A stretch of DNA of 9,573 bases, from the NCBI GenBank assembly GCA_012800685.1, contig JAAZIT010000175.1, positions 1 through 9,573 of the forward strand, written 5' to 3'. The notes beneath the pieces were generated by a model. It was not told the origin of the DNA, ran no database searches, and worked only from the letters and a program-made list of their open reading frames with translations. Origin of the DNA: Clostridiales bacterium (GTDB lineage Bacteria > Bacillota > Clostridia > Oscillospirales > Ruminococcaceae). A program made the position numbers and the translations under genes. Positions 1 through 6,927 of the stretch are shown piece after piece (the first letter of the stretch is position 1; every line of letters begins with the position of its first letter).

Positions 1-2206
1 CTACATTATCCCCAAGCTTTACACCATAGTCTTCAAATCTACTTGACAAAATAACTCCTGATGGATATTTTGAAAGAGCGTTAAGATAGTTATTAATATG
101 AGATGGAAGTAAATCATCTCTAAACCAACATACCTTTGAAAACTCATGTGGAATAACCGTCATAAGCTGAACATCATCAACTGTGCCTGTGGTTCTCGTT
201 AGACCATTTTCCTGCCAATCTTCATTACGATAGTCGTTTTCCTTTTGCTTAACCTCTTTATCAATAGTGTTCCCTTTGACAGAAACTCCCGAACGTTTTA
301 GCACCTTTGTTGCAACATTTACTCCAGAAAGCTCTTCAAATCTTTCAAAAATTGGTTCAACATAGGAATAAGAGGATGTGTCTTCTTCACCAGTTTCTTC
401 CTGTTGCTCTGCGCCTTGTTGTGGTGTGGTAACTTCTGTTTCTCCCTCGAGAGAGCCCTTCCATTCCTCCACAATTACTGCATCTGCACCTGTTTTATAA
501 GAAACTCTATCCACTGCATTTTGATTCAAGGCTCTTGCAGTATTTGCAAAGAAAAGCCCTAGTGCCACAGTTAGTATTAAAAAGGACATAATAAATCTTT
601 CACGTCCTGTTGACGAGCGTCCTATGTTATTTAACGAAACATATGCGGCAGGCGACCAAACACGTTTCCCTATTCTATAAACAAGCCTAACTATTAGTGG
701 GTAAACCCTTACAACAAAAAGTCCCGCTCCCAAAATAAAGGCTGTTGAGGCTATAAACAAGAGAGGGTTAATTGTTGCTAATGTGTTAGTTACGCCATCA
801 GCTATAAGCTTTTCTTGAGTTTTATAATAGTAGAAAACCCAACCAACTGAACCAGCCATTAAAATTATATCAAGAAATAGTTTTTCCCAAAGTGGTCTTT
901 TACTTTTTCTCGCCTTTGACTGTTTATGGGCAACTATTGAATCTTTTGTTGCTGGGAAAATCGGTAGCATAGTCGTTACAAAGAATACCGCTACAGCAAT
1001 TAGTGCATAAACAAATGCCGTTGTCGAAAGTCTAACGGGAAGTGCCTTTCGATTCACAAACTCCAAAAATCCATTTGAAGCACCTAATACTTGACAAAAT
1101 CCCAATCCGACCAGTGGTCCAATTATTGCCGTAACCACCCCTAGCACCAGTGATTCTAAGGCATAAATCGTCATTATTTGTAACGACGACGCACCTCGAC
1201 TTTTGAAAACCGATATCTCATTCTTTTCTTGTTCAACGTTAAGCTTTGATACCATGAACAAATAGAACACTATCATTAGCATTACAGGTATTTGAAGAAG
1301 CCAGAGTATAAGCCTTAGCTGTGACGCACGTTGGGCATAATCTTGGAAAATAGTTTGGGCTGGCATTGTAAATGTAAAGCCTAGCTCTCTATATTCCTTA
1401 ATCTGAGTACTTATAGTTTCATTTGCTTTTGCAAGATTTAACATATCTATTTTTGGGTAATCCATACAAATACGCTTTTCAACCTTTGTTATTCCAAAAG
1501 CATTTGTTTTCATGCCCTCGTCCATAAACGTGTCGTAATCCATAAAGAACGAGCTAATATACTCAATTCCAACTCCCTCAGACCAATATGAGTCATTCTC
1601 ATCTTTTACGTCAAAGGTTCCCACTACTTTAATCTTAGTAGCCTTTTCATTTTCAAAAATGTTGGCAATTTCGTATACTCCGCCAACCGTTAGCTTTGTT
1701 ATTTGAAGTGCCTGTTGGTTCATAATAACCTCAAAGGCACCCTCATCATTTATCCCAGTCTTGAACATTTCGCCTTCAACTATCTTAATGTGGTCCTTGA
1801 TATTTGACATTCCTCCGACTGAAATACGGCTAGCTTCATTTGATGCAGTAATTTTAAGTGATTTCACATACATATATTCGTCAACTGCAATCATTTTTTC
1901 GTTTTGCATAGGTATGCCAAGACTATTAAATTTTTGCGTTATAACTTGATCGAACTTTTCAGCATATTCAATCTGTTTTTTTGTATCTGTTATGTTTGGT
2001 ATTGTTCTTTTAGCTGAATAAACTCCTGGATAAACTTCATTTTCAAGCTGGAAACTTTCAATATCCTTAATTAACATTCTTTGAAGTGAAGCATTCATAA
2101 ATATAGGAATTGTACTCATCATGGCTGATGCCATTATAAATCCTATCAGCAGGCAGATAACCATCCATTTGGTGTTACGCATTTTTCTAAATAATAAGGT
2201 AAGCAT
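1..2206 (-). CDS. FtsX/MacB-type ABC transporter permease, partial (C-terminal end beyond left edge)
   Basis: Integral membrane subunit of an ABC export or mechanotransmission complex. I translated it by hand: it opens with MLTLLFRKMRNTKW and stays open for 735 codons to the edge, so the C-terminus is missing. Residues about 14-35 form the first membrane helix. Residues 36-295 are a MacB-like extracytoplasmic domain containing the typical IVEGEMF stretch. Further helices lie near 296-319, 352-374, 397-417, 443-461, 481-504 and 537-555, and a second extracytoplasmic domain begins after 556. The signature EISVFKSRGAS (about 329-339), in the loop after the second helix, is characteristic of FtsX-domain permeases. 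An acidic Glu/Gln-rich stretch (584-612) lies in the second outer domain. AAGGAAGGG precedes the ATG at 2206. It follows the membrane-fusion gene by 41 bp, so the two are probably co-transcribed. The substrate is unknown; antimicrobial peptide, lipid or cell-envelope roles are all possible. Confidence 0.88.
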   Translation of the reverse strand, partial: MLTLLFRKMRNTKWMVICLLIGFIMASAMMSTIPIFMNASLQRMLIKDIESFQLENEVYPGVYSAKRTIPNITDTKKQIEYAEKFDQVITQKFNSLGIPMQNEKMIAVDEYMYVKSLKITASNEASRISVGGMSNIKDHIKIVEGEMFKTGINDEGAFEVIMNQQALQITKLTVGGVYEIANIFENEKATKIKVVGTFDVKDENDSYWSEGVGIEYISSFFMDYDTFMDEGMKTNAFGITKVEKRICMDYPKIDMLNLAKANETISTQIKEYRELGFTFTMPAQTIFQDYAQRASQLRLILWLLQIPVMLMIVFYLFMVSKLNVEQEKNEISVFKSRGASSLQIMTIYALESLVLGVVTAIIGPLVGLGFCQVLGASNGFLEFVNRKALPVRLSTTAFVYALIAVAVFFVTTMLPIFPATKDSIVAHKQSKARKSKRPLWEKLFLDIILMAGSVGWVFYYYKTQEKLIADGVTNTLATINPLLFIASTAFILGAGLFVVRVYPLIVRLVYRIGKRVWSPAAYVSLNNIGRSSTGRERFIMSFLILTVALGLFFANTARALNQNAVDRVSYKTGADAVIVEEWKGSLEGETEVTTPQQGAEQQEETGEEDTSSYSYVEPIFERFEELSGVNVATKVLKRSGVSVKGNTIDKEVKQKENDYRNEDWQENGLTRTTGTVDDVQLMTVIPHEFSKVCWFRDDLLPSHINNYLNALSKYPSGVILSSRFEDYGVKLGDNV

Positions 2207-2247
2207 TAAAATTTGCCCTTCCTTTCGAGATTTTTTTGGTTATCTAA

Positions 2248-3258
2248 TTATCTAATAACGATTATGTCGCCCTCATTTATTCCAGATGTTATTTCGGAAA
2301 AAGATCCAGTTTTTAGTCCTATCTCAACTGAAACAGCCTCTTTAACATCGTCCTTTAAAACATAAACTACGCTCTCGCCATTTATTGTCTTTATCAAATT
2401 GTTGGCAATAACCACTACATCTTTTCGCTCATCCAAAAGAAGAATAGAATCCGCAAGCTGTCCTACAATACCCTGTGGTGGAGCACCTTTAAATCTTATA
2501 TAAACACAATCACGCTCATACTGAATTCCTTCCTTAGGTATTTGATCGGGAAGTTCGTTTGGGTTCATAAATACCACACCGTCATAAATCTCGTCCTTAA
2601 CCTTTATATCAAGCTCAGTACCATTCTTATATGGTAGATAATCAGTTGGCTTAACCGACATATAAACTGTTGATGGATCGATAATTGTAGCAATTGCAAT
2701 ATCAGCCTCGATATAATCACCAACGCTTATTTCTCTAATGTTTGATACTAAACCATTAATTGGAGATTTTAATTTAGCGCCATCTTTTCTAGCCACAAGC
2801 TTATTAAGCTCGCTCTGTAAAATATCTACATCAACTTGTTTTTTATCAATTTCAGCCTGCATAGCCGACTGATTTTCTAAAATTTGTTTTTCTAGCTTTG
2901 CACGTTTTATGTATAGCTCTTTCTCATTAATTTCAATATCAATATCGCTTGTGTCAAGAGTGCACAAAACATCCCCCGCTTTAACTGTGTCACCTGAATT
3001 AACATCAATGCTAAGTAGCTTTCCGCTTATTCCAGAAAAATAGGCATAAGTCTCAACCTCAGACACCAACATTCCAGTAGCAAATAGTGTTTTAACCAAA
3101 TCTCTCTTCGCGGCAGTTACTGTGGTATATCTTGCACTTTCGCCAGCAACTGTTGGTGGCTTTAAAACTTCTTCCTCATCAGGAAGAAAATAACAACTAG
3201 TTAAACTAAGTGCTATTGCACCCGTTAACAGCATACTTAATACTTTTGCTTTTTTCAT
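2248..3258 (-). CDS. Membrane-fusion lipoprotein of an ABC exporter (HlyD/MacA/YknX type)
   Basis: Extracytoplasmic adaptor subunit, 336 residues, that would be lipid-anchored to the outer face of the membrane and contact the permease encoded next. Residues 1-21 are a lipoprotein signal peptide (basic MKKAK, hydrophobic core, lipobox LTSC with Cys22 as the lipidated residue). The first half of a biotinyl-lipoyl domain spans about 73-103 (GISGKLLSIDVNSGDTVKAG), followed by a short coiled-coil hairpin at about 104-158 and the second lipoyl half at 160-193 (KLKSPINGLVSNI, then VGDYIEAD). A beta-barrel region (about 196-285) and a membrane-proximal domain (about 286-336) follow. The hairpin is short compared with Gram-negative MacA, which fits a monoderm cell with no TolC partner. 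The ATG at 3258 has AAAGGA about 11 bases upstream. The same domain order occurs in Bacillus YknX; the family is firm, the cargo unknown. Confidence 0.88.
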   Translation of the reverse strand: MKKAKVLSMLLTGAIALSLTSCYFLPDEEEVLKPPTVAGESARYTTVTAAKRDLVKTLFATGMLVSEVETYAYFSGISGKLLSIDVNSGDTVKAGDVLCTLDTSDIDIEINEKELYIKRAKLEKQILENQSAMQAEIDKKQVDVDILQSELNKLVARKDGAKLKSPINGLVSNIREISVGDYIEADIAIATIIDPSTVYMSVKPTDYLPYKNGTELDIKVKDEIYDGVVFMNPNELPDQIPKEGIQYERDCVYIRFKGAPPQGIVGQLADSILLLDERKDVVVIANNLIKTINGESVVYVLKDDVKEAVSVEIGLKTGSFSEITSGINEGDIIVIR

Positions 3259-3407
3259 ATTTATTACTATCCTTTCGTATTGGCAGTAACCTTTAATTAC
3301 CTGCCCTTTGAAATAGTTTTAGATTTTGCAAAGATTTTCACCTATATTAATATTTTTAACCAAAAATACGCTAATTAAATTTTTAGAAGAATATTAAAGT
3401 TCCTTAT

Positions 3408-3436
3408 ATTTTACCAAATTTAATTAAGAAAGTCTA
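3408..3436 (-). promoter_or_regulatory. Candidate sigma-A promoter for the exporter operon
   Basis: Read on the minus strand, a -35 box TAGACT (3436-3431) is separated by 17 bases from a -10 box TAAAAT (3413-3408). The -10 matches TATAAT at five of six positions and carries an upstream TG one base away (TGGTAAAAT), an extended -10 element. Transcription would start near 3401, giving a leader of about 140 bases before the membrane-fusion gene. The region is very AT-rich, so chance matches are a real risk. Confidence 0.4.
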
Positions 3437-3557
3437 TAGTTTTTTGTGACCTTTACACTTTTTTATTATTTAATATAGAGTTTGATAAAACTAGCTCTAA
3501 ATTAGTTTTTTTTAATACCTAATTTAACTATGTAAAATAATTTTATTATATTAATAT

Positions 3558-3586
3558 TTGAAACAAAGAATACGAATAAATATACT
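3558..3586 (+). promoter_or_regulatory. Candidate sigma-A promoter P1 for the GH130 gene
   Basis: TTGAAA (3558-3563; five of six with TTGACA), a 17-base spacer and TATACT (3581-3586; five of six with TATAAT). Transcription would begin near 3593, leaving a leader of about 190 bases. The operator-like palindromes at 3619-3650 would then lie about 26-57 bases downstream of the start, where a bound LacI-family protein could block transcription. It is the better match of the two candidates upstream of this gene. Confidence 0.45.
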
Positions 3587-3618
3587 GCAATTGTAAAATA
3601 ATTGTGAAATGGTCTCCT

Positions 3619-3650
3619 TAAACGTTTTCTCAAAACGTGGTAAACGTTTA
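3619..3650. promoter_or_regulatory. LacI/CcpA-type operator cluster upstream of the GH130 gene
   Basis: Two palindromes share a CG centre: TAAACGTTTT (3619-3628, perfect over the inner eight bases) and TAAACGTTTA (3641-3650, perfect over ten). Their centres are 22 bp apart, about two helical turns. Between them AAAACGT (3632-3638) forms a perfect 7-bp inverted repeat with ACGTTTT (3622-3628), so three AACGT-type half-sites sit in 32 bp. CG-centred palindromes of this kind are typical LacI/GalR-family operators. The right-hand one also fits the cre consensus WTGNNARCGNWWWCAW except at two positions. No regulator gene is in the window, so the binding protein (a mannoside-responsive LacI regulator or CcpA) is inferred. 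Confidence 0.55.
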
Positions 3651-3666
3651 CTTTCGGGTTTAGGGC

Positions 3667-3695
3667 TTGCATTTTTTTAAGCTTTATGGTTTAAT
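3667..3695 (+). promoter_or_regulatory. Alternative candidate promoter P2 for the GH130 gene
   Basis: TTGCAT (3667-3672; three of six) is 17 bases from TTTAAT (3690-3695; five of six), which has an extended -10 TG at 3687-3688. If this promoter is used, the operator cluster at 3619-3650 lies upstream of the -35 box, a position more usual for an activator or a looping repressor. It competes with P1 as the reading of this region. Confidence 0.3.
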
Positions 3696-3700
3696 AGATA

Positions 3701-3741
3701 TAGCATTATGCAAAAATAAATTAGAATAGCATTGTGCGAAA
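3701..3741 (+). repeat. Imperfect direct repeat in the GH130 leader
   Basis: TAGCATTATGCAAAA (3701-3715) recurs as TAGCATTGTGCGAAA (3727-3741), differing at two positions, with starts 26 bp apart. The first copy contains the perfect odd-length dyad GCATTATGC (3703-3711); the second is degenerate (GCATTGTGC). The copies lie between candidate promoter P2 and the ribosome binding site, so they could be a second operator pair or elements of the mRNA leader. Confidence 0.4.
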
Positions 3742-3780
3742 AAATATAAATATTATTATGATCTGAAAGGTGGAAAAAAT

Positions 3781-4779
3781 ATGGCAGTAAAAATCATAAA
3801 TGGCGAATCAGTTCCAAATATGCCATGGCAAGACAGACCTGCTGGCTGTACAGATATTCTTTGGAGATATGAAAACAATCCTGTTATTCCAAGAAATTTA
3901 CTTCCTACATCAAACTCAATCTTCAACTCAGCTGTTGTAACTTTTGAGGGAAAATTCGCTGGAGTTTTCCGTGTTGATGACAAACAAAGAAATATGGAGC
4001 TTCATGTTGGTTTCTCTGATGACGGTATTAACTGGAAATTAGACGCTGACAGAATCCATTTCATTCAGGCTGACAAGTCAACTGAAGACGTAAATAGATG
4101 GGGATATGGATACGACCCACGTGTTTGCTGGATTGAAGACAGATACTATGTTACATGGTGTAACGCTTACGAGTGGAAGCCAACTATCGGTGTTGGTTAC
4201 ACATATGATTTTAAAACATTCTATCAGCTAGAAAACGCATTCTTACCATTTAACAGAAACGGCGTTTTATTCCCACGTAAGATTGATAATAAGTTTGTAA
4301 TGTTCTCAAGACCATCTGACTCAGGACATACACCATTTGGTGATATGTATATTTCACAGTCACCAGACATGAAATACTGGGGCGAGCATAGATTCGTTAT
4401 GGGACCTTCAAAGGGTTGGGAATCAAAGAAAATTGGTGCAGGCCCTATTCCAATTGAAACAGATGAAGGCTGGCTATGCTTCTATCACGGCGTTCTTGAG
4501 TCATGTAACGGTTTCGTTTACAGCTTCTCAGCTTGTATCCTAGATAAGGATGAGCCTTGGAAGGTTAAGTATAGATGTTCGGACTACCTAATTAGCCCAC
4601 AAGAAATCTATGAGTGTGTTGGTGACGTTCAAAACGTTACTTTCCCATGTGCTTCACTTTGCGATAAGGATACAGGAAGAATTGCAATCTATTACGGTTG
4701 TGCTGATACTTGTGTTGCTCTTGCATTCTGTAACATTGATGAAGTTATGGACTATGTTAAGACTCATTCTTCAATCTAA
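3781..4779 (+). CDS. GH130-family beta-1,4-mannooligosaccharide phosphorylase (probable)
   Basis: Cytoplasmic five-bladed beta-propeller enzyme, 332 residues, the usual size for compact GH130 proteins. Likely reaction: phosphorolysis of a beta-mannoside with release of alpha-mannose-1-phosphate. There is no signal peptide. Family motifs in order: SNSIFNSAV (44-52), GVFRVDD (61-67), DGINW (81-85), YGYDPRV (109-115) with Asp112 as the expected general acid, NRNGVLFPRK (158-167), KIGAGPIPIETDEGW (217-231), YHGV (235-238) and YYGCADT (304-310). The retained Arg/Lys/His residues around 159-177, 217 and 236 fit phosphate binding, which the hydrolytic GH130 mannosidases have lost; this residue assignment is from memory of the family. 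The overall pattern resembles the Ruminococcus albus RaMP2 type. Mannosyl-glucose phosphorylase or a beta-1,2-mannoside enzyme cannot be excluded. AAAGGTGG lies seven bases before the ATG, and a terminator follows at once, so the gene appears monocistronic. Confidence 0.85.
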   Translation: MAVKIINGESVPNMPWQDRPAGCTDILWRYENNPVIPRNLLPTSNSIFNSAVVTFEGKFAGVFRVDDKQRNMELHVGFSDDGINWKLDADRIHFIQADKSTEDVNRWGYGYDPRVCWIEDRYYVTWCNAYEWKPTIGVGYTYDFKTFYQLENAFLPFNRNGVLFPRKIDNKFVMFSRPSDSGHTPFGDMYISQSPDMKYWGEHRFVMGPSKGWESKKIGAGPIPIETDEGWLCFYHGVLESCNGFVYSFSACILDKDEPWKVKYRCSDYLISPQEIYECVGDVQNVTFPCASLCDKDTGRIAIYYGCADTCVALAFCNIDEVMDYVKTHSSI

Positions 4780-4792
4780 TACAGCAGTTAGC

Positions 4793-4821
4793 AGACCACC
4801 ATTTTTTATGGTGGTCTTTTT
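4793..4821 (+). terminator. Rho-independent terminator of the GH130 gene
   Basis: A perfect 10-bp stem AGACCACCAT/ATGGTGGTCT (4793-4802 and 4808-4817) encloses a TTTTT loop and is followed by T residues to 4821. It begins 14 bases after the stop codon. Confidence 0.93.
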
Positions 4822-4834
4822 GTGTTGGGTGAGG

Positions 4835-4881
4835 GTTAGTGGTTAGTGGGTTAGTGGGTTAGTGGGTTAGTGGGTTAGTGA
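4835..4881 (+). repeat. Tandem GTTAGTGG octamer array with G-quadruplex motif
   Basis: One 7-base copy (GTTAGTG, 4835-4841) is followed by five head-to-tail 8-base copies (4842-4881): four GTTAGTGG and a last unit ending in A. Four GGG runs (4848-4850, 4856-4858, 4864-4866, 4872-4874) are separated by the identical 5-base loop TTAGT, which satisfies the standard four-run G-quadruplex pattern on the plus strand. It begins 14 bases after the terminator, is non-coding and is strikingly G-rich for its surroundings. Simple repeats like this can change copy number by slippage. Confidence 0.9.
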
Positions 4882-5056
4882 ATTGGTAATAATTGTAGTT
4901 GTTTAAACGGCTTTAAATAGGAAAGCTTAAAACTAGGGGTAAAACTAATACTTGTACTAGGAATAAGTTTTGAAAAGTTTAATTAGGATTAGATAGATAC
5001 CTCTGTCGCTTATTATTATAACTTTTAGTATAATTATAATATTTATTTTACTAAGC

Positions 5057-5091
5057 AAAAAGTCCTTTCAAGAAATTCGAAAGGACTTTTT
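5057..5091 (-). terminator. Terminator of the fuc operon, potentially bidirectional
   Basis: A perfect 13-bp stem AAAAAGTCCTTTC/GAAAGGACTTTTT (5057-5069 and 5079-5091) encloses a 9-base loop. Because the stem ends in A:T pairs on both sides, the RNA has a U tract in either direction. It stands 55 bases beyond the fucI stop codon and would also catch plus-strand read-through from the GH130 gene. Confidence 0.9.
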
Positions 5092-5145
5092 AATTTATAA
5101 GAATTGCTTATGACTTTAACTAGCTATTTTATAATTATTTGTTAC

Positions 5146-6894
5146 TTATGCCTTATAGATTGGTCCATATGCTTGACAGGCTCTATAATCTGCACCCTCT
5201 AAATCCTTAGTTCCGAAAGCACTCCAGCTATGTGGACGATAAATCTTATCATCTGAAACGTTATGCATTGAAACAGGAATTCTTAGCATTGATGCAAGGG
5301 TAATTAGTTCAGCACCTATATGACCATATGAAAGTGAACCATGGTTAGCACCCCAATTTGCCATAACGCTGTAAACGTCCTTAAACGCTCCCTCTCCGTT
5401 AATTCGTGGAGCAAAGAATGTTGTTGGCCATGTTGGGTCGGTTCTATTATTAATTGTGTTATAAACATTATCGGATACACAGCAGGTTGTTCCCTCAGCG
5501 ATTTGAAGAACTGGACCTATTCCTGCTACTATATTTAGTCTAATCATTGTTACAGGCATTTCAACCTCATTTCTCCAGTTTGAGCTAAATCCGCCCCCTC
5601 TGAAGTAATCTAGGTTTGCAGGTCTCCATGGAGTTTTCCTCATACAGGCTTCTGCATTTTCATTTGAAACCTCATACCAAGGCTTCATAACTCCATCAGT
5701 ACAGCCAATTCCGTCTAGTGCAGCAGCACCAGAATTAATTAGATGAATAAATCCATTTTCGGAGTTACCTGTCATTTTTTCACCGGTAACCCTTTCAATT
5801 GCATCAGGGCTCCAATATGTTCTCACATCAGCAAAAATGCTTGAGCCATGAGTTAGCAAAAATCCTAAAAGCATTGAAACGCCGTTAAGACCGTCATTTT
5901 CCGTTGCAAGAAGAGTTGGCTTTCTTGGCCCATTCCAGTCAAATGTTGAGTTTAAAATTGATTCGGAGAAATCGGCATTTGGAAGATAGTCAGTCCACTG
6001 TCTTTGACCTTGGAAACCACCTAAAATAGCGTTTCTTCCACATGCCTCCTCATCAAAGCCCATTTCCTTTAGCTTTGGGTTTCCGTTAAGAATATCTTGA
6101 ATAATAAGAGTCATTTTAATTATAAATTCCCAATCCTTATCACGTCTTTCGGCAGTCATAGGTGGTTTATTTACAATATCATCACCATCAATACAGTTAG
6201 CCTTTTGCCACGCACGAGCTTTTTCATATTCATCATGATCATAAATTTCTAAGTCAATTCGTCTTTGAATTTCAATCATATCTACCCATTCAGGTCTTAT
6301 TCCTAAATATTTTGAAAAGAAATCAACATTACAATATGAACCAGCAATTCCCATACAAACAGCACCGATATTACAGTAAGATTTGTTTTTCATTTCACCA
6401 ACTGCAACAGCACATTTTGCAAATTTAATTAGCTTTTCTCTAACATCATCTGGTACACTTCTATCGTCGGCATCTTGAACGTCATGACCATAAATCGCAA
6501 AGCAAGGCTGTCCATTTTGTGCATATGCAGCCATTGCAGCAGCCAATAAAACTGCTCCCGGTCTTTCTGTTCCATTAAAGCCCCAAATTCCCTTAACTGT
6601 ATTTGGATTATTATCAAGAACCTCCATACCATAGCACCAACAAGGTGTAACAGTTAGAGTTGCTGTTACGTTAAGCTTTAAGAATTTCTCCTCACAAAGT
6701 GCTGCTTCATAACCACCACCAATAGTTGTGTCCGCAATAACGCACTGAACCGGTGTTCCGTCCGAATACTTAAGAGTGCTAGAAATAAGGTCGGCAGCAA
6801 TATGTGCCATTCCCATTGTCTGCTCCTCAAGGGATTCACGAACACCTTTACGACGACCGTCGATTACAGGTCTAATTCCAATAACTGGGTACAT
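5146..6894 (-). CDS. fucI: L-fucose isomerase
   Basis: Cytoplasmic Mn2+-dependent ketol isomerase converting L-fucose to L-fuculose, the first step of the pathway; the family often also accepts D-arabinose. The 582 residues compare with about 591 for the E. coli enzyme, and the protein is collinear to its end (DYRACQAYGPIY). The metal and catalytic ligands are all visible: Glu332 in ATENDG, Asp356 in FADVR and His518 in WGANHG, equivalent to E. coli Glu337, Asp361 and His528. Other conserved blocks are IGIRPVIDGRR (5-15), GFNGTERPGAV (105-115), MGIAGSYCN (181-189) and SMLRIPVSMHNV (535-546). The ATG at 6894 is preceded by AGAGGAG. It is the last gene of the operon, 33 bp after the kinase gene, with a terminator behind it. 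Confidence 0.96.
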   Translation of the reverse strand: MYPVIGIRPVIDGRRKGVRESLEEQTMGMAHIAADLISSTLKYSDGTPVQCVIADTTIGGGYEAALCEEKFLKLNVTATLTVTPCWCYGMEVLDNNPNTVKGIWGFNGTERPGAVLLAAAMAAYAQNGQPCFAIYGHDVQDADDRSVPDDVREKLIKFAKCAVAVGEMKNKSYCNIGAVCMGIAGSYCNVDFFSKYLGIRPEWVDMIEIQRRIDLEIYDHDEYEKARAWQKANCIDGDDIVNKPPMTAERRDKDWEFIIKMTLIIQDILNGNPKLKEMGFDEEACGRNAILGGFQGQRQWTDYLPNADFSESILNSTFDWNGPRKPTLLATENDGLNGVSMLLGFLLTHGSSIFADVRTYWSPDAIERVTGEKMTGNSENGFIHLINSGAAALDGIGCTDGVMKPWYEVSNENAEACMRKTPWRPANLDYFRGGGFSSNWRNEVEMPVTMIRLNIVAGIGPVLQIAEGTTCCVSDNVYNTINNRTDPTWPTTFFAPRINGEGAFKDVYSVMANWGANHGSLSYGHIGAELITLASMLRIPVSMHNVSDDKIYRPHSWSAFGTKDLEGADYRACQAYGPIYKA

Positions 6895-6927
6895 AATTAA
6901 TCTCTCCTCTTATTAAATAATATTATT

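Larger units (their letters stand above)
3259..3780. other. 522-bp AT-rich divergent intergenic control region
   Basis: It separates the minus-strand exporter operon from the plus-strand GH130 gene and contains no credible gene. It holds a candidate promoter for the left operon, two candidate promoters for the GH130 gene, a cluster of CG-centred palindromes (3619-3650), a pair of near-identical 15-base direct repeats (from 3701 and 3727) and two AT-rich inverted repeats. One is AAAACTA/TAGTTTT at 3487-3509, followed by a T run to 3513; the other is TAAATTAG/CTAATTTA at 3498-3526. The two hairpins share bases and are mutually exclusive. Their stems are weak and I assign them no function. Confidence 0.6.
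4780..5145. other. 366-bp intergenic region between convergent genes
   Basis: It lies between the GH130 gene and the 3' end of fucI. Besides the two terminators (4793-4821, 5057-5091) and the octamer array (4835-4881), the AT-rich stretch 4882-5056 contains no open frame with a ribosome binding site and no RNA structure I recognise. Only a short direct repeat TAAAACTA, around 4928-4948, stands out, and it is probably trivial. Confidence 0.65.

Noticed and set aside
1761..1949. 62-residue plus-strand open frame inside the permease gene
   Set aside because: It lies antisense to a clearly coding region with recognised permease motifs and has no family signature.
3487..3526. Overlapping AT-rich hairpins with a T run, considered as a terminator or attenuator
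   Set aside because: The stems are almost all A:T, no plus-strand transcript needs ending there, and such repeats are expected by chance in AT-rich DNA.
4610..4846. 78-residue plus-strand frame overlapping the end of the GH130 gene
   Set aside because: It is in another frame of the GH130 gene and runs through the terminator hairpin and octamer repeats, so it is not a real gene.
4835..4881. The octamer array considered as a CRISPR-like or phage attachment element
   Set aside because: Units are contiguous with no spacers, and there is no integrase or cas gene; it is a simple tandem repeat.
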